Below the pieces are notes generated by a model. The model had not been told where the DNA came from. It did not search any database and saw nothing but the letters and a program-made list of their open reading frames with translations. Below are positions 54,830 through 62,533 of a DNA stretch of 64,000 nt, one piece after another (position 1 is the stretch's first letter; each line of letters starts with the position of its first letter). The position numbers and the translations under genes were made by a program. Source of the stretch: Bacteroidota bacterium (lineage in GTDB: Bacteria > Bacteroidota > Bacteroidia > Chitinophagales > Saprospiraceae); NCBI GenBank assembly GCA_016124585.1, contig WGNL01000014.1:124001-188000 (forward strand), read 5' to 3'.

Positions 54830-55603
54830 ATGGCCAGACGCAATTTCTCCGTTGACATTCCGAAAAATCCAGACGATGTCAACAAGCTTGGAAACAACAT
54901 CGTGACCAAGCACACCACCGACGGGGCGGCAAGCCCCATATCTGCCGACCTTATTACTGCACTTACCACAAAACTGACCGAAGGCGACTACCAGTACACA
55001 TTGCAGAAAAACCTCGAACGTGACCGTGAGCAACTTATCGAAGAACGCAACCAGATTCTGGGACTTCTCCCCACGCAGACAACCGTGACCACAGGCACTG
55101 TGCTCTTCCAACTAACCTCCATCCGTGACTTCCTACTTGGCCAGTTCCGTGGCTCGGAGCGCAGGCTTGGCGAATGGGGTTTCATCGTCAACTCGCCCAA
55201 GGGCAATGTACAGGTCGTCATCCCCCGCAACCCCGACAAGATGGTGAAGCTCGTAATTGATATTATTAAAAAACACCAAGACGACGGTGCGGCCAGTATC
55301 CTTTCGGTGTTCGATATGACGGCCCTGCAGAACGCCAACAATACCGCCGCCGCCAAACTTGCGCAAGCGGAGGCTGCCAATCGCAACAAGGAGACGGCTA
55401 CGCAGGCCCGCAACAACGCACTGGGCGCTGCCAAGGGGCAATCTTCGAAGGTGCCCGGCACGGTGTCGTACATCATTCGCTCCATCCGTGACATCCTGCT
55501 CGGCATCTACCGGGGTCAGGAGCAGAAGTTGGGTGATTGGGGCTTCGAAGTGAACTTCAACAATTCATCAAGCGGGGCCACTGTCCCAGTGCCTATCGCC
55601 TGA
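54830..55603 (+). CDS. Internally duplicated hypothetical protein
   Basis: This 257-residue protein is made of two related halves of about 125 residues. Shared landmarks are IPKNPDDVNKLG / IPRNPDKMVKLV near each start, then DGAAS, a long charged or alanine-rich helical stretch, SIRDFLLGQFRGSERRLGEWGF / SIRDILLGIYRGQEQKLGDWGF (cores IRDxLLG, LGxWGF) at each end. There is no signal peptide or catalytic motif. Similar one- or two-unit proteins seem to occur in Bacteroidota, with unknown role. It has its own terminator and lies between the type III operon and a lipoprotein gene. Confidence 0.8.
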   Translation: MARRNFSVDIPKNPDDVNKLGNNIVTKHTTDGAASPISADLITALTTKLTEGDYQYTLQKNLERDREQLIEERNQILGLLPTQTTVTTGTVLFQLTSIRDFLLGQFRGSERRLGEWGFIVNSPKGNVQVVIPRNPDKMVKLVIDIIKKHQDDGAASILSVFDMTALQNANNTAAAKLAQAEAANRNKETATQARNNALGAAKGQSSKVPGTVSYIIRSIRDILLGIYRGQEQKLGDWGFEVNFNNSSSGATVPVPIA

Positions 55604-55623
55604 TTTCAGTTTTGGGAAATAGT

Positions 55624-55660
55624 AAAGGCCGGATGGTATTTGCACCATCCGGCCTTTTTT
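55624..55660 (+). terminator. Terminator after the duplicated protein
   Basis: GGCCGGATGG (55627-55636) pairs perfectly with CCATCCGGCC (55645-55654) across an 8-base loop and is followed by six T residues. It lies 20 bp past the stop. Confidence 0.92.
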
Positions 55661-55719
55661 GGTTTCACAAATAGCTGACATAACCGGCAGTACCAGACTG
55701 CCAAGTGTCGAACTGCCAA

Positions 55720-56265
55720 CTACCCCCCAACTTTCCGTCCCTTCGCCACCCGTGAATTCACGTCCACTTTGTTGATTTTGCGCAAATCCACCAGCAGTGC
55801 GGCATAAGCATTGTCGGAGGAGACTTTCCAGGTCTTGTTGTCGTAAGTGACTTCGCCATTGCGGCGGTCCCAGTTGGAGGCGAGCAGCACAAAGCGGTCG
55901 CTGTACTTTGGGCTTGGCCCAAAAATCAGGTAACGTTCGTTGCTCTCTTCAAAGCCGATGGCAAAGCGGTCTACCTTCGGGCTGAAGAGAAAAGCGCCAG
56001 GAGTCCCTTTTTTGATGACCACCTCCTCAATTTGGCGGCCATCCTCGATTTTGATCTTGCCAGAGACCACCTCCCGGTCACCACCAGAGATTTCCCTTTT
56101 CATCACAATATCCTGTGAAACGTAGAACTGGATTTTCTTCAACTCGTCGTCCGTCCAGCGGTAGCGGTCGTTGAGGTCGTCGGTGAAATAGCTGAGTTTG
56201 TTGCTGCAAGCACCAAGAAAAAGTACACTAAATAGGGCCAAAACTGCCAGGTTTTGTGTTTTCAT
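55720..56265 (-). CDS. Lipoprotein of unknown function
   Basis: The protein has 181 residues from the ATG at 56265 (MKTQNLAVLALFSVLFLGAC), with the lipobox Cys at about 20. The mature part has YFTDDLNDRYRWTDDELKKIQFYVSQDIVM, then a beta-rich domain with VVIKKGTPGAFLF and RFAIGFEESNERYLIFGPSP. I do not recognise the family; comparable lipoproteins are common in Saprospiria. A longer frame from 56301 would bury the signal. Confidence 0.78.
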   Translation of the reverse strand: MKTQNLAVLALFSVLFLGACSNKLSYFTDDLNDRYRWTDDELKKIQFYVSQDIVMKREISGGDREVVSGKIKIEDGRQIEEVVIKKGTPGAFLFSPKVDRFAIGFEESNERYLIFGPSPKYSDRFVLLASNWDRRNGEVTYDNKTWKVSSDNAYAALLVDLRKINKVDVNSRVAKGRKVGG

Positions 56266-56301
56266 AAATTTGACTTTAGATTTTTTTTGAAAAAGATGCA
56301 C

Positions 56302-56591
56302 TGGGAAGCGATTTACCCCTATGCAAATTCACCGGAAAATATACACGGATTTAGGGCAGCTATGCCAGCAAATTAAGGATGTTTAACCGCAGATTAACGG
56401 ACTTTAACGTCACAGAAATTAAAGAATGGCTATTTTACTGTCCTCTTCATTGCCGACATTTGTCCTGTGTTTGTTAAGGATTTTGGTCTCACAGAAGAAT
56501 TTATTTAGGTCTCACAAAATTAGGTCTCACAAAACTAAGCATCCCTAATTTAGGAGTTTAAAAGAAAGAACAAAAAACAACCAGATTAGGG
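56302..56591. repeat. Gap with three GGTCTCACA direct repeats
   Basis: GGTCTCACA occurs at 56485-56493, 56508-56516 and 56523-56531, spaced 23 and 15 bp. The last two share the longer core TTAGGTCTCACAAAA in part. The rest of the gap, upstream of a leftward lipoprotein gene, holds nothing recognised. The repeats could be a regulator-binding cluster for the lipoprotein gene, about 220 bp away, or debris of a short repeat. Confidence 0.4.
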
Positions 56592-56624
56592 AAAAGCGGC
56601 GGCTGTGCAAGCAGCGCCGCTTTT
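56592..56624 (-). terminator. Terminator after the lamin-tail protein gene
   Basis: AAAAGCGGCG (56592-56601) pairs with CGCCGCTTTT (56615-56624) across a 13-base loop. Read leftwards it ends in a TTTT run about 60 bp after the stop at 56675. It would also work in the opposite direction. Confidence 0.75.
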
Positions 56625-56674
56625 TGATTTTGGGCATTGGGCATCCTGTTGTTATCATTTCGATTTCCAAATGA

Positions 56675-59320
56675 CTAGTGACCAAGCTGCCCCGCTACCA
56701 CACAAGTTTTCTTGAATTTCCGCACCGAGCCATCCGTGTTGAATAATTCCAAAGCCACCACATAAATTCCGATTCGGGCCTTTTCCCCATCGTCCGTGTC
56801 GCCATCCCATCGAAGAAAACCTTCTGTGCCCAACAGCTCGTTGTTCGCCAGTGATTTCACCAGCCTGCCGTCCGAGTCGAAAAAACGGACTTTTGCCAAA
56901 TAGCCCGGCTTGTCCACAGTGTAGTTGATGACCAAAAAATCCTTGTAGCCGTCGCCGTCCGGCGAAAAAGTCGGCTCCGCAATGGTGAAAATTCCGTCCC
57001 CAACTACTTGGTTTTCAAAGTATTGGGAATTGCGGTATGTCGGTGTGGCCCAACCAGCACTTTGCGAAGCGGAGTGCCAATTGGCAGCGTCCTGCGTGGT
57101 GCCATCTGGGTGGAGGCGCTCCAGCGAGACCCCATTTTGGTCGTCAAGCAGTGGATTGTGCATGTCAGAATTATAATCGAATGCATCAACAATAACGGCT
57201 TCGGTCTGACCAGCCCGGAAAATGGTCACATTTCCTGCATCATCGTTAAAGGAGGGGAGGTCGTTTTTGAGAAGGGCACTCGGCGTCTGCACCGTGTAGC
57301 GGCTCTGGACGTCGGTTGGGTTCTCGGTAAAAACAGCGTATTCGTCCGGAAAGATGAGGCGGTCGCCTTCCACATTGGAAAGCGTGGTGTCAATCCCCAC
57401 CCGCAGGTTGCCGATGATGAGGTCGCCGAGATTCAGCACTTTTGTGGAGCGGTTGTAAACTTCCACGAAATCCACGCCACCAGTGCTTGGGTTGAACAGT
57501 ATTTCGTTGATAATCAGGTCGTTGGGTTCAATTGTCGCTGGTAGGGCAAATGACAAGGTAGCACTGCCAGAGAGTGCATTGCCGGAGCAATCGGCTACGT
57601 TTTGCACCGTCACTTCGTATAGAACACTGGCTTGTAGGGGGCCGCTTAATTGCACCGTAACCGAATATTTAAATGGGGGAATAAAGCTCACAGAAACCAC
57701 GCTCAAGCCGCCACTAATGCTGTAGTTGGCAGGGTCGAGGCCACTGGCATCATCAAGCCTTTCATCAAAAAAAAGTTGCACCTCGTTAGGCGAGGTAGGG
57801 GTGGCAAATACGGAGGTCAATACTGGGGCAGTCTCATCAGGCAAGGGGTCGAGCACGGAATTGGGTTGGCCGGGAGTGCCGCCCAGTAGGTTTTCGCTGG
57901 CCCGCCAGTTGGAGGAGCCACGGCAAGGTGCATACGGGCTGATTTGTTCCAGCGTCCAGCCACCATCCTGTTTTTGACTGTCACCGTACCAAAACAACTG
58001 GTAGCTCACCTGGTGAATGATGTTGCCGTTGGCATCGGTTAGCGTTAGGTCGTCGCCATCGTTGGTAAGAGCGGGAAAAGTGGTTAGTGCTACCACGTTG
58101 CCGAAGGCAGCAAAAGAATCCACCTTGGAATCGTCGCAGACAATAAGGTAGGTGCCGGGCAGCATTTGATAGCTTGGAAAATGCTGTGGCGTGCTGCCGC
58201 TTGAAAAGCCGTAACCAGCAAGGTCCAGCACCTTGTTTGAACGGTTGTACAATTCGATGAACTCGGCGTTGGGCAGTGCAACTTGGGGCGAAGGGTCTGC
58301 CATTATTTCGTTGATTAAAATATCGTATTCGACTGGCTGTGCCAGTTCTACATAACTAAAATTAGTGGTTTGGGCTTGCGAAATGTTTCCCGCCATATCG
58401 GCTAACCCGCTGGTTGTGAGCGTGTAAGTTGTCAAACTCATCAGTGGCGTGGCTAGCGACAAGTGTACGAGTGTTTTGTTTACCCCATCCAAAAATGCGG
58501 CAGCGGGCTGCCCGATGCCGTTGTCGATATTGTAATTGGCAGGGTCGGTAGCAGTCGTTTCATCTAGGTTTTCGTTGAAAAAGACATCTACTTCAGTAGC
58601 GGAAATCGGCGAAGCTGATACTAGATTTGGTGCTTGGGTGTCGGGCAAAAGCTGTTGGACATTGATGTCATCGAAGAAAAATTTGTCCTTGCGGGTGGAG
58701 GTGTAGAGGCAATGGAATCCGAAATAAAAATTGCCAGCTCCGTAAGTGGCTTCTGTTGTTTCAAATTCCGGGGCGATATTTTGGCCGCCGTTGTAATCAG
58801 CATAAAGCTTCCAAAGGCTGCCAAGTTCACGGGTCATGCGCAGGCGAACCGTGGGAGAAGAGGCAACGCCAGCAACAGTGGCGGTCGCCAAAAGTGTGGG
58901 AACGCCGGCATCTTGCCGATAAAATTGGAGCGCATCGGTGCTGCCATCCGCTCCAGCAAGTAAGTAGTAACCACTACCCGTGAGCAAGTCGGGCGAGTCA
59001 GATTGGAGATAAATGCGCAGTCGGTTGCCATTGCTAGGGTCAAATTCGAGGCGAAAGTACAGCTCCCACACAGCGCTGTCGGAGATGGCAGTCGGAACAT
59101 ACAGCGTTGAACTGCCAGCGCCAAGCGCATTGAGTTGGAGTTCCTTGGCTGCATTTACTTGGAAATTGGCGGCATCGCCCTGCCAAGCTGGATTAGCGCT
59201 TAGGTCGCCGTCAGAGAAGTTATCGAAAATCTGCGCTCCTGCGGGCATGGCTGTAAATAACAGGGAAAATAGGCCAATATAGTTTAATGCCTTTAAGTAA
59301 GCATGGTTGTAAAATCGCAT
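56675..59320 (-). CDS. Large secreted protein with Ig-like, lamin-tail and FlgD-like domains
   Basis: The protein has 881 residues from the ATG at 59320 (MRFYNHAYLKALNYIG), giving a signal peptide that ends MPAGAQ; a start at 59440 would add 40 residues before it. A beta-sandwich domain with lectin-like look (FDNFSDGDLSANPAW...) comes first. Two SbsA-type Ig-like modules (SPISATEVDVFFNENLDETTATDPANYNI; TSPNEVQLFFDERLDD) alternate with two lamin-tail domains (ILINEIMADPSP...EFIELYNRS; LIINEILFNPST...DFVEVYNRS). It ends in a FlgD-like module (FSPDGDGYKDFLVINY, GIYVVALELF). It is probably a surface or matrix structural protein. Confidence 0.82.
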   Translation of the reverse strand: MRFYNHAYLKALNYIGLFSLLFTAMPAGAQIFDNFSDGDLSANPAWQGDAANFQVNAAKELQLNALGAGSSTLYVPTAISDSAVWELYFRLEFDPSNGNRLRIYLQSDSPDLLTGSGYYLLAGADGSTDALQFYRQDAGVPTLLATATVAGVASSPTVRLRMTRELGSLWKLYADYNGGQNIAPEFETTEATYGAGNFYFGFHCLYTSTRKDKFFFDDINVQQLLPDTQAPNLVSASPISATEVDVFFNENLDETTATDPANYNIDNGIGQPAAAFLDGVNKTLVHLSLATPLMSLTTYTLTTSGLADMAGNISQAQTTNFSYVELAQPVEYDILINEIMADPSPQVALPNAEFIELYNRSNKVLDLAGYGFSSGSTPQHFPSYQMLPGTYLIVCDDSKVDSFAAFGNVVALTTFPALTNDGDDLTLTDANGNIIHQVSYQLFWYGDSQKQDGGWTLEQISPYAPCRGSSNWRASENLLGGTPGQPNSVLDPLPDETAPVLTSVFATPTSPNEVQLFFDERLDDASGLDPANYSISGGLSVVSVSFIPPFKYSVTVQLSGPLQASVLYEVTVQNVADCSGNALSGSATLSFALPATIEPNDLIINEILFNPSTGGVDFVEVYNRSTKVLNLGDLIIGNLRVGIDTTLSNVEGDRLIFPDEYAVFTENPTDVQSRYTVQTPSALLKNDLPSFNDDAGNVTIFRAGQTEAVIVDAFDYNSDMHNPLLDDQNGVSLERLHPDGTTQDAANWHSASQSAGWATPTYRNSQYFENQVVGDGIFTIAEPTFSPDGDGYKDFLVINYTVDKPGYLAKVRFFDSDGRLVKSLANNELLGTEGFLRWDGDTDDGEKARIGIYVVALELFNTDGSVRKFKKTCVVAGQLGH

Positions 59321-59432
59321 GTCGGATTTGTTTAGCGAAGCAAGGTAAATGCTTTTGTGAAAAACGGGGGAAAATGGAGTAGGCTTGCCGCAGGGTTTAC
59401 AAAGGTTTAACATGGCTGGGGCGGCTCCAAAG

Positions 59433-59441
59433 TTATCCACA
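59433..59441 (+). promoter_or_regulatory. Perfect DnaA box upstream of dnaN
   Basis: TTATCCACA matches the E. coli DnaA-box consensus at all nine positions and lies 78 bp upstream of the dnaN start. No cluster of further boxes was seen, so it is more likely a regulatory site than an origin. Confidence 0.55.
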
Positions 59442-59455
59442 AACTGTTAATTATT

Positions 59456-59490
59456 TTTGTCACCATATTCTATATCAAAGATTACTTTTG
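59456..59490 (+). promoter_or_regulatory. Bacteroidota-type promoter candidate for dnaN
   Basis: TTTG (59456-59459) is followed after 23 bp by TACTTTTG (59483-59490), a perfect TAnnTTTG element. The transcript would start about 25 bp before the dnaN ATG. The DnaA box lies just upstream of the TTTG element. Confidence 0.5.
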
Positions 59491-59518
59491 CGCAAATTCA
59501 AGACAATCAACCAGTTTT

Positions 59519-60634
59519 ATGAAATTCAGTGTATCCTCATCCGAACTGCTTAAGCATCTCCAAATCGCCAGCGGTGCCATTGCCAGCAGTCCTGTATTGC
59601 CCATCCTCGATGATTTTTTGTTTACCATTGCCAAAAATCAATTGACCATCGCTGCTACCGACTTGGAGACTTCGATTACGAACCAATTGGAGGTCATGTC
59701 TGACGGAGACGGTGCTGTGGCAATCCCAGCAAAGATTTTGCTAGATACACTGAAGGCGCTCCCCGACCAGCCCATCACCATTGCTGTGGATGAGGAGACT
59801 TACGGAATCACGATTACTTCTGCTTATGGAAAATATCGTTTGGCAGGCGAAAACGGACAGGACTATCCCCGCATTCCTGAGTCAGATAAAGTGGATTCGG
59901 TGAATGTGCCTGCAGCAACGCTTGTCAAAGCGATCAACAAAACCCTTTTTGCGACCAGCAACGACGAACTGCGACCAGCCATGACGGGTGTTTACGTCAC
60001 GTTGGATTTCAACAAATTAACTTTTGTAGCGACGGATGCGCACAAATTGGTGAAGTATAGTTTTCAAGGCATTGCCGGTGAGGTGGCTACATCGTTCATT
60101 ATCCCGAAAAAAGCGCTTAATCTGCTGAAAAATGCACTGCCTGCCGATGTGGACGTTAAAATGGCCTTTGACAAAGCCAACGCTTTTTTCACCTTCGGCA
60201 ATACGCACCTAGTATGCCGTCTGATTGATGCCCGCTACCCAGACTACAATGCCGTTATTCCGGTAGACAACCCGAACACCCTCAGCATTAAGCGCAGCGA
60301 TCTGCAAAGTTCGCTCAAGCGCATTGCTATTTACGCCAATAAAACGACCAACCAAGTCATCCTTGATATTGCGCCGGACAGCCTGACTGTATCTGCTCAA
60401 GACCTTGATTTCTCCAACGAAGCCAACGAGCAACTGCCTTGTACCTACGACGGCAATCCCCTCACCATTGGGTTCAATGCCAAGTTCCTCGTGGAAATGC
60501 TTGGTGTTTTAGAAGCAGACGAGGTTAAAATGGAGCTTTCCACCCCTAGCCGTGCTGGCATCCTGCTTCCTGTCGAACCCACGGAAGGCGAGGAAATCCT
60601 GATGCTGGTAATGCCAGTGATGTTGAGCAATTAA
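59519..60634 (+). CDS. dnaN: DNA polymerase III beta subunit (sliding clamp)
   Basis: This 371-residue protein has the normal clamp length and three-domain layout. It starts MKFSVSSSELLKHLQIASGAI, a common DnaN opening. ILDDFLFTI, TDLETSI, GKYRLAGENGQDYPRIPE and FVATDAHKLVKYS are clear family segments, and it ends near EEILMLVMPVML. The ring-shaped dimer tethers the replicative polymerase to DNA. No dnaA, recF or gyrB is adjacent, so this is not the classic origin cluster. The ABC exporter gene follows after an octamer hairpin. Confidence 0.98.
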   Translation: MKFSVSSSELLKHLQIASGAIASSPVLPILDDFLFTIAKNQLTIAATDLETSITNQLEVMSDGDGAVAIPAKILLDTLKALPDQPITIAVDEETYGITITSAYGKYRLAGENGQDYPRIPESDKVDSVNVPAATLVKAINKTLFATSNDELRPAMTGVYVTLDFNKLTFVATDAHKLVKYSFQGIAGEVATSFIIPKKALNLLKNALPADVDVKMAFDKANAFFTFGNTHLVCRLIDARYPDYNAVIPVDNPNTLSIKRSDLQSSLKRIAIYANKTTNQVILDIAPDSLTVSAQDLDFSNEANEQLPCTYDGNPLTIGFNAKFLVEMLGVLEADEVKMELSTPSRAGILLPVEPTEGEEILMLVMPVMLSN

Positions 60635-60645
60635 AAAATGGCTTT

Positions 60646-60719
60646 ATTGTTTTATTGTTTAATTGCTCTCGATTCACCAACCAGGGTCAGACAATTCAAC
60701 AATACAGCAATGAAACAAT
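60646..60719. repeat. Inverted octamer arrays overlapping the ABC exporter start codon
   Basis: Left arm: ATTG at 60646, 60654 and 60662, units ATTGTTTT, ATTGTTTA and ATTGCTCT. Right arm: CAAT ends at 60695, 60703, 60711 and 60719, units of the form NNAACAAT or close. The arms are separated by 18 bp. The right arm runs into the ATG at 60718, so a hairpin in a dnaN readthrough transcript would enclose the start codon. Same design as 19511-19588. Confidence 0.65.
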
Positions 60720-62532
60720 GAATCCCTTCCTCCGCTTAGTTTCGCACCTTAAAAACTACAAGCCGTTGCTTGTAGGAACACTGGTTTGCAACCTACTCAT
60801 GGTGGCGTTTTCAGTAGTGAGTATTCCGGCGATCATCCCGTTCCTTAACATCCTGCTCGACCAGCAGCCGATGGTCACGCAAGCACCGAGTAGCATCACA
60901 CTGGACAATATTAAGGACCACGTCAACTTTCTTTTGAGCCAAATCATCCAAGAAAGTGGAAAGCGCACGGCCCTTGCCTATGCACTCGGCCTCGTACTGG
61001 TGTTATATTTTTTGAAAAACTTCTTCCGTTACCTCTCCCAGTTCTTCCTCTCTCCCGTCCGCAACGGTGTGGTGCGGGACATCCGGCAGCAGCTCTACGA
61101 CAAAATGTTGGCACTGCCACTGGCCTATTTTTCCGAAGAAAGAAAAGGGGACCTGCTCTCCCGCATGTCGGTGGATGTGCAGGAGGTGGAGTGGAGCATC
61201 CTCAATGTGCTGGAATCCATCATCCGGGAGCCGTTCCTTATCATTGGGGCATTTGTTTTCATGGTGTATGTGAGCCCAAGCATGACGTTGGCAGTACTTG
61301 GGCTTTTGGTCTTCACGGGGCTGGTCATTGGTCGCATCGGCAAGGTGCTCAAGCGCCAATCGAAAGATGTTCAGGAACGGCTGGGCAACCTTGTATCCAT
61401 GATGGAGGAGGGTATCGGTGGTTTGCGCATCATCAAAGGCTTCAACGCTGAACCATTCCAGTCTGCACATTTCCGAAGGGAGAACAACGACTACCGACGG
61501 ATGCTGGTACGACTGCTTTGGCGGCGTGACCTCTCCTCCCCGCTCACCGAGTTCCTTGGAGTAGCGACAGTGGCTGTGCTAATTTGGTACGGCTACAACG
61601 AAGTGGAACGTGGGCTGCTCACTGTGCCGACTTTCTTTGCGTTGTTGCTGGCGTTTTTCAGCATGATTGAGCCAGCGAAAAAGTTTGCTTCGGCTTATTA
61701 TAATATTCAAAAAGGCATGGCAGCTATGGAACGAATCGACTCGATACGGGATGCTGACCTGCGGATTTTTGAGAAAAAGAATGCGAAATCTATCGCTGTT
61801 TTTGAGGATAAATTAGAGTTGCGCAATATAGATTTTGCTTACGCAAATAGCAACCGACCTGCCTTGGAGAGCATCAACTTAGTTATTCCTAAAGGAAAAA
61901 TCGTGGCGCTCATCGGCACTTCCGGCGCTGGCAAGAGTACCCTCGCCGACCTGCTTCCCCGCTTCCATGATGTGACTTCTGGTGAAATTCTACTTGATGG
62001 AACGGATATCCGGGACTACCGTCTGCACGACCTCCGCTCGCTGATGGGCATCGTGACGCAGGAGCCCGTACTCTTCAACGACACCATTTTTAACAATATC
62101 GCCTTCGGCATTACAGGTGCTACGCAAACAGATGTGGAACAAGCTGCCCGCATTGCCCATGCCCATGATTTCATTCTCGCTACCCCTGAGGGCTACCAGA
62201 CGAACATCGGCGACCGGGGTGTGAAACTCAGCGGTGGGCAGCGACAGCGACTCACTATCGCAAGGGCCGTACTTGCCAACCCACCGATTTTGATTTTGGA
62301 TGAAGCCACTTCCGCACTTGATTCCGAGTCGGAAAAATTGGTACAAGATGCGCTTGATGTTTTGATGAAAAACCGAACGAGCATTGTCATCGCCCACCGT
62401 CTCAGCACGGTGCAGCACGCTGATGAAATCGTGGTGATGCGGGATGGGAAAATTATCGAGCAAGGCTCCCATGAGGAATTGATGCAGCGGGGTGGTGAGT
62501 ATGGGAAATTGGTGGAGTTGCAGTCGTTTTGA
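60718..62532 (+). CDS. MsbA-like ABC exporter (fused membrane and ATPase domains)
   Basis: The protein has 604 residues from the ATG at 60718 (MNPFLRLVSHLKNYKPLL); an earlier frame start at 60655 lies inside the repeat and is unlikely. Six membrane segments occupy about 20-320. The ATPase has Walker A GTSGAGKST (about 399-407), signature LSGGQRQRL (about 504), Walker B ILILDEATSALD (about 523) and the H-loop IAHRLST. Homodimers of this class export lipids, such as lipid A core in E. coli, or drugs. Substrate is not known here. It is 83 bp past dnaN and ends 1 bp from the convergent OmpA-type gene. Confidence 0.95.
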   Translation: MNPFLRLVSHLKNYKPLLVGTLVCNLLMVAFSVVSIPAIIPFLNILLDQQPMVTQAPSSITLDNIKDHVNFLLSQIIQESGKRTALAYALGLVLVLYFLKNFFRYLSQFFLSPVRNGVVRDIRQQLYDKMLALPLAYFSEERKGDLLSRMSVDVQEVEWSILNVLESIIREPFLIIGAFVFMVYVSPSMTLAVLGLLVFTGLVIGRIGKVLKRQSKDVQERLGNLVSMMEEGIGGLRIIKGFNAEPFQSAHFRRENNDYRRMLVRLLWRRDLSSPLTEFLGVATVAVLIWYGYNEVERGLLTVPTFFALLLAFFSMIEPAKKFASAYYNIQKGMAAMERIDSIRDADLRIFEKKNAKSIAVFEDKLELRNIDFAYANSNRPALESINLVIPKGKIVALIGTSGAGKSTLADLLPRFHDVTSGEILLDGTDIRDYRLHDLRSLMGIVTQEPVLFNDTIFNNIAFGITGATQTDVEQAARIAHAHDFILATPEGYQTNIGDRGVKLSGGQRQRLTIARAVLANPPILILDEATSALDSESEKLVQDALDVLMKNRTSIVIAHRLSTVQHADEIVVMRDGKIIEQGSHEELMQRGGEYGKLVELQSF

Positions 62533-62533
62533 C

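Noticed and set aside
49952-55603. Multi-gene defence island
   Set aside because: Apart from mod and res no recognised defence gene is present; the adjacent duplicated protein has no known link.
59401-59520. Replication origin at dnaN
   Set aside because: Only one DnaA box, no AT-rich unwinding region with box cluster, and no dnaA beside it.
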